Source: a virus. Taken from it: 20,529 bases of DNA. Under the pieces are notes generated by a model. The model did not search any database and was not told the DNA's origin. It saw nothing but the letters and a program-made list of their open reading frames with translations. Positions 1 to 8,000 of this stretch are shown piece after piece. The position numbers and the translations under genes are program-made. The DNA is taken from positions 1 through 20,529 of IMG/VR virus record IMGVR_UViG_3300031612_000700, one strand, 5' to 3'. Positions within the stretch are counted from its first letter, which is position 1, and each line of letters starts with the position of its first letter.

Positions 1-13
1 CTACACCTGTCAA

Positions 14-985
14 CTAGGTAAGACTAGATGTGCTTTCTATTCTCTGTGCACATGCTTCACGGAAAACACCGTAACCAACAAGGTGATACCAACCAATTGG
101 GTTGAAACGTTGCAGTACATCAGTTACAGGACCAAACACAATTTTAGGATCTGGACCAAATCCAGGTGCACGGCTATGAGCTTTTGCAAGATATTGACGG
201 CCAACAACAAGTGTTGCATAAACGTCAATACCACCAGCACCAGCACCAGCAAAAACTGCTGCTCGTGGGTTTTCAATGTAGTCAATACCATTAAATGTAC
301 CAATAGAACCTGCCTTAATTGGCGCTCCATCTTGGTACAACTGGTAGTTAATAACGTCAGTCACAGCAACGTCACTACGAAGATCGTATGAAACGTTTGG
401 ATGAACAATCGCCATGTAGTTATTGTTTGTCCAACCCGGAGCGTTACGTGTACGCAATTGTGCTACAGCTTTACGTCCTTCTGCTGCACTGTATTTGTTA
501 GCTGCACCAATATTAACACGAGCAGCACCGCCGCCAACACGAGTTACATTAGCTGTAGCTCTTGTTCCATTTGCAATGTCTGAAACAACTTTATCCATTG
601 AATCAACCATGTTCCAAGAAACAAGAGACGCTGCATCAGCGTCAACGTTAAGGAACGAAGTACCACGTACTTTAGCCGTAGTTAAAACAGCGTTACCATA
701 CTCTTTAAGAGTAACGTCTAATGCACTATCTGCAAGAACAACTGGAGTAACATCAACAACTTCAGAAAGATTAGCTGTAGCTTGAGTCATGTCAGTATAA
801 AAAGTAAATTGGACACCAGAACCACTATGGGTCTGGTTAGTAGAACGCACGTCAGCAATCATTTCAAAAAGAGGATTTGATCGAAGTGCAAAGTTAGCCG
901 TTAGGCTGTAAGCAGTTTTAACTGAATCAGCTAAAGCTACTGTTCCAGTCGGGTTAACTGGGGTAAGTGGTGGGATCATTGCCAT
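14..985 (-). CDS. Major capsid protein, N4 gp56-like (HK97 fold)
   Basis: Shell-forming protein of the phage head, 323 residues, a usual length for this family. I recognise the layout of the N4-gp56 capsid family: an N-terminal arm, then a strand pair GVQFTFY (57-63), a loop with SEVVDVTP (74-81), the LKEYGNAV strand (93-100) and a helical stretch to about 140 (spine helix and P-domain). Further on is MAIVHPNVSYDLRSD (191-205), followed by GSIGTFNGIDYIENP (226-240), the family's typical 'G-x-I-G-x-x-x-G-I-x-Y-I-E' end of the A-domain. A Gly/Ala loop (246-252) follows. It has one cysteine (C312). The start ATG at 985-983 has an AGGA ribosome site 10 bases upstream that lies in a small hairpin. 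A second in-frame ATG two codons later is possible. It is the partner of the scaffold gene just upstream. Family assignment is by eye, not by a search. Confidence 0.85.
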   Translation of the reverse strand: MAMIPPLTPVNPTGTVALADSVKTAYSLTANFALRSNPLFEMIADVRSTNQTHSGSGVQFTFYTDMTQATANLSEVVDVTPVVLADSALDVTLKEYGNAVLTTAKVRGTSFLNVDADAASLVSWNMVDSMDKVVSDIANGTRATANVTRVGGGAARVNIGAANKYSAAEGRKAVAQLRTRNAPGWTNNNYMAIVHPNVSYDLRSDVAVTDVINYQLYQDGAPIKAGSIGTFNGIDYIENPRAAVFAGAGAGGIDVYATLVVGRQYLAKAHSRAPGFGPDPKIVFGPVTDVLQRFNPIGWYHLVGYGVFREACAQRIESTSSLT

Positions 986-994
986 AATTAAATA

Positions 995-1010
995 GTCCTA
1001 AGTTAAGGAC
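995..1010 (-). promoter_or_regulatory. Hairpin holding the capsid gene's ribosome binding site
   Basis: On the minus strand the 16 bases GTCCTTAACTTAGGAC fold as a 5-bp stem (GTCCT/AGGAC) with a 6-base loop. The 3' arm contains AGGA, the only plausible Shine-Dalgarno site for the capsid start at 985. There is no T-run after it, so it is not a terminator. It could tune capsid translation relative to scaffold or mark an RNA processing point. The stem is short and could be chance. Confidence 0.35.
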
Positions 1011-1022
1011 CCCATACAAAAA

Positions 1023-1487
1023 TTAAATTGCTGCACCCCACAAATGTCCTTCACCTTCCCAAAGAGCACGAAGCTCTTCGAGACTATTGGTTTGTAACAT
1101 TCGCTGTTCAAAATCAGGAGCGACATAAGGTTCTCCTCCTTCGCTTGAAGCAGCTATACGCTGCTCAGCGTTGAGAGTCTCAGCCTGGTGACTAGACATT
1201 TCAGAACTTTCTTGTCCTAAAAATCCTACTGCTGTAGCTTCCATACGGATTGCTTCAACAGACATTTCACCTTCGTAAGATTTAATAAGCATTTGATCTC
1301 GCTTGCTAGAGGGGTCTAACCCTGCTGAACGAAACAAATCATTTCTCTCATAGGCTTGCAATTTGGCTTCAGCAGCATCTGCACGTTCACTGTTTGCATT
1401 TGCTTTTGCTTCCATTTCACGTCGCCATTTAGGAAGATCGTTTATACTGGCAGCGACTTCATTTTTATTGGAGTCGGAATCTGTCAT
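1023..1487 (-). CDS. Head scaffolding protein (probable)
   Basis: A 154-residue acidic, Glu/Ala-rich protein with no cysteine, directly upstream of the capsid gene, which is the normal place for the internal scaffold that guides procapsid assembly. A Lys/Glu/Ala-rich helix likely to form a coiled coil spans about 20-48, followed by DLFRSAGLDP (50-59) and SYEGEMSVEAIRMEA (70-84), a pattern I know from scaffolds of other phages ('f-x-x-A-G-l-d', 'y-x-G-e-x-t-x-e-a-i'). The C-terminal third is disordered and ends in a short helix (about 127-150) of the type that contacts the shell. The ATG at 1487 has a strong AGGTGAG site 5 to 6 bases upstream. It is the first gene after an intrinsic terminator at 1537-1556. 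Assignment rests on position, composition and these motifs; no protease gene is visible in the window. Confidence 0.75.
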   Translation of the reverse strand: MTDSDSNKNEVAASINDLPKWRREMEAKANANSERADAAEAKLQAYERNDLFRSAGLDPSSKRDQMLIKSYEGEMSVEAIRMEATAVGFLGQESSEMSSHQAETLNAEQRIAASSEGGEPYVAPDFEQRMLQTNSLEELRALWEGEGHLWGAAI

Positions 1488-1608
1488 ATGTTCTCACCTG
1501 TTCTACGCATCCTCAGCGGTGGTACGTTGGATGGAATGAAAAACGGCTCACCGTTTCCGGGCCGATTAACAATAACTATTTAAGCACAACTAAAAGTTTA
1601 TGTCAAGG
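1488..1608 (-). other. Non-coding gap between the 509-residue gene and scaffold
   Basis: This 121-base gap is the longest non-coding stretch in the window. It holds the terminator at 1537-1556 and the scaffold gene's ribosome site. I looked for a -10/-35 pair between the hairpin and the scaffold start and found none that resembles a sigma70 promoter, so scaffold and capsid either depend on readthrough or use a promoter I cannot recognise. Confidence 0.6.
1537..1556 (-). terminator. Intrinsic terminator before scaffold-capsid pair
   Basis: On the minus strand AAACGG-TGAG-CCGTTT forms a perfect 6-bp stem with a 4-base loop, and the 3' arm runs into TTTTT (TTTC after the stem). On the plus strand there is no T-run, so the polarity is minus. 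It lies about 52 bases after the stop of the 509-residue gene. The stem is short and only half GC, so leaky termination is likely; the hairpin itself is directly visible. Confidence 0.65.
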
Positions 1609-3138
1609 TTAAGTCGCAGTACCGAATCCACTAATGCCAGCAGCGCCACCAGCTAAACTGCCAGTACCTCTAAACCTAGAGGTACGATTATTCAAACGTT
1701 TATCAATAGCATTAACAGCTTGATCGTCAAGACTCCAAATACCTTCAGCTAATGAATCAACACTTAGCGAAGATTCATTTCCGATTGTTTGAAGCAAACC
1801 TTTTTTAGATCCCATAGCTTGTACTTCTCTAGCTTGAATGTCTATATCAGATAACTGTTGAGAAATACTTTTACCAGTGGCAGTACCAAATGCAGCTTTT
1901 GCTCCTGCACCAATCTTTGCTGTATTCATTTCATTTTGTACAGTTAAACTATTTACAGTTTTTTCTGGATCTAGATAGTACGCAATCAAATCATTTTGAT
2001 TAATACCATGCTGTATCAAAAGTTGATTAGAAATTTCAGTATCAGCATATGAAGCTGCTTCAGCAGCAGCAGCAAAACGTGTACCTAATTCTATAACTGA
2101 AATATCGTTAGCAATAATTTCAGCTACTTCTGCAGGCGTATCAAATAATGTTGCATCTATACCATATTCTCTAGCAAGACTTTGAATACTATCTTCTAAA
2201 GCTAACCCTTCATATTCACTAATAGCGTTGTAACCATTTTCTCTACGAGTAGTCATATAAGGGAAACGTGCAGCATACGCTGAATGCTCTCTCAGTTTTT
2301 GAGTGATTGTAATTTCAGATGCGCCATCTATAATTTCTTGATCTAAAAATTCTATTAACGTTAACCCAGTAGTTGCGTCTTTTATATCACCAGCAATCCC
2401 AAAGTTAGTTAAAAGAGTTTTAAACACACTACGAGCTTCAGTTGTTTTCTTTAACGCAGCAAGTTCAGTACCAGATTGCAATGCTCTAATCTGTGTTTGC
2501 AAAGACTGATATTGTGAATCATTTAATCGAGAATTGTTTTTTGGACCTTCACCTAATCCTGGGGCACCCAGTATTGAGGGCGGCGGAACATTCGGATTAA
2601 ATCCAGCAGGAGGTTGAATTGCATTGTCGCCAGCTTCGATAATACTATTTCGTTCAGCTTCGTAAGCATCCCAACCAGCTTGACTATCCGGTCCCCACTT
2701 ACCATCAGCTTCAGTATCACCTATATCAAACCCAGCATCTAACAATTGCTGTTGAACTTCTCTAACAGAATCATCTCCGCCAGAATCTGAATAACCTGTA
2801 CGCAAATCAAAAGCTTTTAACTCATCAGGTACTGCTTCAGTAACTCCAGTAGCTCCCATAGGGTTAGCTTCTGTTTCACCTTCGTAAGCATAAGAACCAA
2901 GATCTTGCATTTGAGGATCACTAGATTCTTCAATACCAAATAACTTTGCTGCAGTTGTATCTACAGTTACTTTTCCTGCTTTATCCTTTATAACGCTTCC
3001 ACCTTTGTAAGGATTTTCTGCAGTACCTGCACCAGAATCAACAACTGTTATCTTTACTTCTTCACCATTCGACCAAGAAGGATCTCCTGGAAATATTTGT
3101 ACCCAGGTATTATCGTCATTTACTTTAATTCTTGCCAT
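1609..3138 (-). CDS. Virion-associated protein with peptidoglycan-binding-like repeat
   Basis: A 509-residue protein with no cysteine, ending the four-gene run that begins with the giant protein. The N-terminal 110 residues are acidic and probably flexible. Residues 125-160 read VREVQQQLLDAGFDIG then ADGKWGPDSQAGWDAY, matching the peptidoglycan-binding domain 1 pattern (x-x-V-x-x-x-Q-x-x-L-x-x-x-G-F...D-G-x-x-G-x-x-T/S-x-x-A). The rest (about 200-480) is helical, with RFPYMTTRRENG, EYEGLALED and YYLDPEKT, and ends in a Gly/Ala-rich tail. That C-terminal part resembles, from memory, minor virion proteins of actinobacteriophages. The start at 3138 directly abuts the previous stop; GGAG lies about 11 bases upstream. 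A plausible role is cell-wall contact or DNA delivery during entry. No catalytic wall-hydrolase motif is visible, so this is not called a lysin. Confidence 0.55.
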   Translation of the reverse strand: MARIKVNDDNTWVQIFPGDPSWSNGEEVKITVVDSGAGTAENPYKGGSVIKDKAGKVTVDTTAAKLFGIEESSDPQMQDLGSYAYEGETEANPMGATGVTEAVPDELKAFDLRTGYSDSGGDDSVREVQQQLLDAGFDIGDTEADGKWGPDSQAGWDAYEAERNSIIEAGDNAIQPPAGFNPNVPPPSILGAPGLGEGPKNNSRLNDSQYQSLQTQIRALQSGTELAALKKTTEARSVFKTLLTNFGIAGDIKDATTGLTLIEFLDQEIIDGASEITITQKLREHSAYAARFPYMTTRRENGYNAISEYEGLALEDSIQSLAREYGIDATLFDTPAEVAEIIANDISVIELGTRFAAAAEAASYADTEISNQLLIQHGINQNDLIAYYLDPEKTVNSLTVQNEMNTAKIGAGAKAAFGTATGKSISQQLSDIDIQAREVQAMGSKKGLLQTIGNESSLSVDSLAEGIWSLDDQAVNAIDKRLNNRTSRFRGTGSLAGGAAGISGFGTAT

Positions 3139-4131
3139 TTAACCCACGGCTCCAAATTTTTTGAGTATAGATTCACCGACAGTTCGATAATCTTCATGTC
3201 CATTTTCTGTAAATTGCCACTCATCTTCTAATTTTGTCATTGCCTGATTCTCTGTATAAGTAGCAAGCCGAGGAACACCTGTTATTGGATCTGGTATAAA
3301 CAACATTTCAAACATACCTCTATCTGCACCTAAATAATCTAAAGGACGCTCAAGCAACTTTTCTTGTTCCGCTTTATATGGATAAAAAAATGTTTTAGGA
3401 CTTATACCTTGCTCCATCAAAGGACGTAAAGCTGGATATTGATTTGCAGCCATCTCTGCATACCCAGCATCTAAACCTTCTTCCGTAACAAGACCCCGTT
3501 TAAGATCAAATGTTTGATCCCAAGCATCTGCATCAGAAAGAGCCAACATATAGTTAGATGCTCTACCTTGCAACGCTTGTTTTTGATCAAGCAAATCGCC
3601 TGAACTTCTATAAGTATTTAACCCATCACCTGCAATAGAACTGTAAGAACGAGGATCAAACAACTCAAAAATTTCTGTATCAATTTCAAATGAATCCATG
3701 TTCAAACGAGTAGCTTCACGAGCTAAAGCAATAATCTGTGGTTCAGATAATACAATACCTTTTTTACTAATCGATCTAACAATTGCATCATAGTTAGTAT
3801 CAATAAGCGCACGTTGACTATCAGTTAATGGAACCTCAGGATTGTAACCTCGTGATGTTCCACCTCCAGCAGCCCACCAACTTTCTTCAAACTCTCTAGA
3901 AATTGCATCTTGGCTTTTCCAAAACTCAGTTTCAATAAGAAGCCCAAATATACGCTGCTCGCTATAACCTTTACCTTCTAAATATTCTACTAAATCTTGT
4001 TCGACACCATCAACAACAATTTTTAAATCAGGATGGTTTCTAAAAAATCCTATTGAACCCCATTGGTCAATAATCGTTTCAAATTTGTTTGCATCAATTT
4101 GCATACTTTCTAGGTCTGTTTGTTCCATCAT
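3139..4131 (-). CDS. Minor virion protein of unknown function (330 aa)
   Basis: A soluble, mostly helical protein of 330 residues with no cysteine. The N-terminal third has DQWGSIGFFRNHPDL and IFGLLIETEFWKSQD. The C-terminal third has YPALRPLMEQGISPKTFFYP, then a Leu-rich stretch, PDPITGVPRLATYTE, and a closing WQFTENGHEDYRTVGE with ILKKFG near the end. The order 'Y-P-a-l...G-i-s...f-P-Y...D-P-x-t-G-x-P...W-x-x-T-e-n...il-k-x-F-G' recalls proteins found in the structural region of actinobacteriophages, a recollection I cannot verify here. The start ATG (4131) overlaps the preceding stop as ATGA, and AAGGAG lies 12 bases upstream; an adjacent second ATG makes MM a choice of start. Translational coupling to the 314-residue gene suggests co-assembly. 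No enzymatic motif is visible. Confidence 0.6.
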   Translation of the reverse strand: MMEQTDLESMQIDANKFETIIDQWGSIGFFRNHPDLKIVVDGVEQDLVEYLEGKGYSEQRIFGLLIETEFWKSQDAISREFEESWWAAGGGTSRGYNPEVPLTDSQRALIDTNYDAIVRSISKKGIVLSEPQIIALAREATRLNMDSFEIDTEIFELFDPRSYSSIAGDGLNTYRSSGDLLDQKQALQGRASNYMLALSDADAWDQTFDLKRGLVTEEGLDAGYAEMAANQYPALRPLMEQGISPKTFFYPYKAEQEKLLERPLDYLGADRGMFEMLFIPDPITGVPRLATYTENQAMTKLEDEWQFTENGHEDYRTVGESILKKFGAVG

Positions 4132-5072
4132 TGGCCTAAATTGCTCCTTGATAATTTAGAAATAATAGAAGAAACATTTGAAGATTGTTGTGCTAATACT
4201 TCTTCAGGATTATTTTCTTGTAAAAAGTTTTGTGTTTGACCTCCAATAACTGGAGCAAACCCAGAATCTGTTTCTTCTAAAAATCTGTACTGTGATTTAA
4301 AATTACGAGCTTCTGCCGCAGTAGGAGCACGACCAATATATTGTTTTGAGTACGCATCAAATTGTCTATCAACCTCAAATGGATCTGTAAACCTAGTGCT
4401 TGTTTCTGCTTCAACCATTATTTCATTTATAGCAGCATCAAACGATTCTTTAGAAAAATCATTAAGCTCTGGATCTAAAAAATTTCCTTCGTTCATTGTA
4501 GGAACAAATGTCATATCTCCAGTTATGGCAGCTTTTTGAATTGCATCTATTGCTGCTGCATGTAATCCATTTAAAACAGTAGTTTTTTTATATATATGTG
4601 AAAGATCTTCCCCACGATCAGGATCAAAAGTAGTTAACTCTTTTAAAAAGAGTGCTTCAGCTAAACGTATATGTTCTACACCGCTTAAATTTTTATAATA
4701 ATCTTGCAAATTTTGCATTGTAAAACTAGCAAGATCATCTACTGAGTCTTTTGCTTCAATATTTTCTAGCGTAGTTTCAAATTCTACTGGGTAAGAATCA
4801 TCAGTCATGATGCCAGTTGAACCTGGCTGATTATCAGTAGTAAGTACTCCTGTTGCTAAACGTTCTTGATAATCTAGCAATCTAGATTTTTGATTAGTAG
4901 TTCTATCCGCAGGACTTATAGCTAGTATCTGATCTATAAATCTTTGTAATGTGTCAATAGTAGATTGTATTAGTGGCTGTCCTGCTAAAATTGAATTTAA
5001 AATGTCAGCATCATAACCAAGAATGTCGCTTGTATTTGGTTTTGCAATTGTGCTGTTATCGTTTGTAGCCAT
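4128..5072 (-). CDS. Minor virion protein of unknown function (314 aa)
   Basis: I do not recognise this 314-residue protein. It is acidic, predicted mostly helical, has no cysteine and no membrane segment. Visible stretches include DTLQRFIDQILAISPADRTT (about 40-59), a helix-rich middle around SGVEHIRLAEALFLKEL, and FEVDRQFDAYSKQYIGRAPT followed by AEARNFKSQYRFLEE towards the end, with a Gln/Asn/Ser-rich tail. It starts 4 bases after the stop of the giant gene with AGGA upstream, and its stop overlaps the next start (ATGA). Its place between the giant protein and the 330/509 pair suggests a structural or internal virion role. This is inference from context only. Confidence 0.55.
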   Translation of the reverse strand: MATNDNSTIAKPNTSDILGYDADILNSILAGQPLIQSTIDTLQRFIDQILAISPADRTTNQKSRLLDYQERLATGVLTTDNQPGSTGIMTDDSYPVEFETTLENIEAKDSVDDLASFTMQNLQDYYKNLSGVEHIRLAEALFLKELTTFDPDRGEDLSHIYKKTTVLNGLHAAAIDAIQKAAITGDMTFVPTMNEGNFLDPELNDFSKESFDAAINEIMVEAETSTRFTDPFEVDRQFDAYSKQYIGRAPTAAEARNFKSQYRFLEETDSGFAPVIGGQTQNFLQENNPEEVLAQQSSNVSSIISKLSRSNLGQ

Positions 5073-5076
5073 TAAT

Positions 5077-8000
5077 TTATCCTATCCCTAATCTAGGTAT
5101 GACAGAATTTACGCCAGTATTTACATTTAATTCTTCATCATCAGAAAAATATCTATTATACAAAGGAGCAAATTCTATCCAGTTAGAATTTATTTTTGGA
5201 TTTGAAATAGAATCTCTAAAATCAAGCCAACTACCACGAATCTGATTAAATAAATCATCATCGGTAGACCATGCAAATCCCATGTCTTCCATAAAGTTAG
5301 TTATTTGATCTCGTGTATCCATGTAATCTTTAAGAGAAGCCATTTCAAGCCGATCAGCAAAATCAGGATCTTTAACAACTTCGCGGAAAGCTTGAATTGT
5401 TCTTATCTTTACACCAGGGTTACCAATATCTAACCATTCGTTATACCACTCTGTATTTGTTTGAGTAAGTTCTTTAAGTCCTTGTTGCCATACCAAACCA
5501 GCAGTGCTTTCTTTAAACGCTTTCTGGTTTTTACTTAAAGTTCTTTCTAACTCAGGATTAGCTTCTATTACTGCAGCGTTATTAATATTATAATCTGCTA
5601 CTTCTATTCTCCATTGCTGATCAACTCCTCGTAATAGATCATTAAAATCATTCCAACCCATACTAACTTTAGTATCGAAATAACGTTTAGGATCACTAAC
5701 AACTTTTCGTCTGCCTTGGCTTATTTCGCTATCAACAACAACTTTGTTATAAGAAGTTTCATATTCAAGTTCTTGACCAAGAGGACCATATTTGCCTATA
5801 ACCCAATCATCAATTTCAGGCCACTCTTTTATAAAGGTTTCAAATTTATTAAAAAGAAAATTTCCTTCTTGTGTACCACTAGCAGCACCAACAATTTGTG
5901 TACGTCTAGCTGTAGTCATAAAGTACCCTGTATCCCAGAGTTCTTCATTAGCTATTTCTTGACCATATTCTTTGTACGTTTCCCAATACTCATTTAAATT
6001 ATCTGTGTATGGTGAAACAATTTGTAGTGGAAGAGGAGAAGCTGAAGCCAAAGCTGCTTGCGCTATAATTAAATTTTGAGCTATCTCAAAAGACAATTCA
6101 TCTATTGCATTAAGACTTGCTTGATTTAACGGTTCGTTACCTGCTTCAAAATGTTGCACCATAAGCATGTCGTATGCCCAAGATTTTGTTGAATTAAATC
6201 TTTCATTATTTGCTTGATAAGTAATATTTGTTCCTGGAACTTTAAATTCTTTTCCTGATGCAATTATTGCCCAGTTAGGTCCCAAGTTTTTTATTGCTCG
6301 TTTTAACATGCTTCCTTCAGGATCTAATCCGTAAGGTATAAACATTTTTAAAGCACGTTCTAAACTTGGTATCTTTAAAAGAACTTCATTAGAAATTACA
6401 CTTGTATAATATCCACCAAAAACATTAAACGATTTTGTTGAATTAATAGGTAATAAACTGGTAGCATTTGCTCTTATTTTTTTGCCTGCTATATCACTAA
6501 ATTTACCAAATCCATTTTCTAAATTTAAACCGTAAATACTTGTTGGTATTTTAATTGTGTTACGTTTGTTCCCATTTTCATCTTCACCTTCTGTACTGCC
6601 TATAGCCGCACGAACATATTTGTGTGTTCGTATAGGATCATGGTATGTGTGTTTAGTCCAAGAAGTTAAAACTTCTTGACCAGCACCTAAAAATGGAGCA
6701 ATTGTTTTAAACAATTCTTGAAATTTAGTTTTACCAGCCATATTAAATAATGTTTGTTTAACTTGATTATCAGCGTATTGTTTAGCTTTTAATAATATTC
6801 CATCAATTTGACTTTGATCTATACCGCTTGACCGCAACAAAGCTAAATAGTTAATACTCTGAGTATTGTTTGCATTCTCAAGTGAAAGATTTGGAACGCT
6901 TGGATCACCAGCAAGATCAAGTCCTTCTGAAACTGCATCATTATATATTTTACCTTGTGCATCTATCTCATTTGATAAAAGTGGATTATCAATATTAGGA
7001 TGATCAAAAGATAACGTATTAATTTGTTGACGAATAATTGAAACATCTTCAATAGCTTTTGAAATAGTTTGTAACAAATTAAGCGTTGGTCTATCTACAA
7101 ACAAATTAGTTAAAGTATCATTTATTTCAAAATTGCCACCGAAAAGTCCAACTTCATTTGCTACTTCTGCATACGGTTGATAGCCACGAGACGTTTGCAA
7201 AAGAAAATCAGTATAAATTTGTAAAGACCTATCGGGCATTGCAATGTCATTAACTATCCATTGTTCTAAATTAGGTCCACGAGAATCTGGTTGTTTAACC
7301 ACATCCATTTCTTTAATTATATTAGTTAATCCATTTGGGAATAACAATGAAACAACATCAACATCAACACGATTACCACTTTTGTCTATAGTAACAGCAC
7401 TACCAGATTTTATTTTTTTAAGTAATTCAAAAGTTTCACTAAGCCCTACTCGTTTAGCATAATCTTGATCAACAAATTGTTCTATCCGTTCATGCCGTAA
7501 CCTTAAAAGTTGTTCTGTCATTATAGGCTGTTGCTGATATTGAGAGAACGTGGCGTCGTTTTGACTTTGTTGAAGAACTTGATTTAATTCAAAGCCATAA
7601 CCATCTTTATTCCATTGAGCCGCAAGTTCTGGATATGTTTTTATAAACCTTGACATAGGTGGATTTAACATTGGTGTTATAGCAGCTATTGTGTTTTCAA
7701 GATATTTTGTTACATGATGTTTGTGAGTACTATCTCGCATTGCACTCTGTGATTTTAAAAATAAACGGTCATAAGCATTATCTACTTTTTGTAAAAGGTT
7801 TCTTGATATACCAAGTTGTTCACCTAGTTGTTTAAACGCATCAGAACCTGTAACTTTTCCAAAATCTACGTGCCCTAAATTTTCACGGATATTAAATATA
7901 GGACTTCTTATTCCTGTAACTGTATTCGACGGAGCCATAGTTGATAGAACAGGTTCGATATCTGCTTTCCACGAGACTTCAATACCTTGAGCAGCTTTTT

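Noticed and set aside
8-13. TTGACA on the minus strand after the capsid stop, like a -35 box
   Set aside because: The matching -10 would be outside the window, and six bases alone are expected by chance. The adjacent AGGTG could equally be a ribosome site.
230-250. Short CAGCAC/ACCAGC repeat
   Set aside because: It encodes the Gly/Ala loop of the capsid protein in-frame (AGAGAGG); simple codon repetition explains it.
423-785. 120-residue plus-strand frame inside the capsid gene
   Set aside because: It lies wholly antisense to a well-supported capsid gene and has a low-complexity Ser/Thr/Ala composition that mirrors it. The other plus-strand frames in the window are the same kind of shadow, many with an excess of Ser and Cys.
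6532-6564. R-x3-K-x5-Y-G in the giant protein (R2915, K2919, Y2925), close to the polymerase motif B of N4 virion RNA polymerase (R-x3-K-x6/7-Y-G)
   Set aside because: The spacing is too short by one or two residues, it lies near the C terminus rather than in the middle, and I saw no accompanying motif A or motif C. Other Y-G pairs in the protein lack the Arg and Lys.
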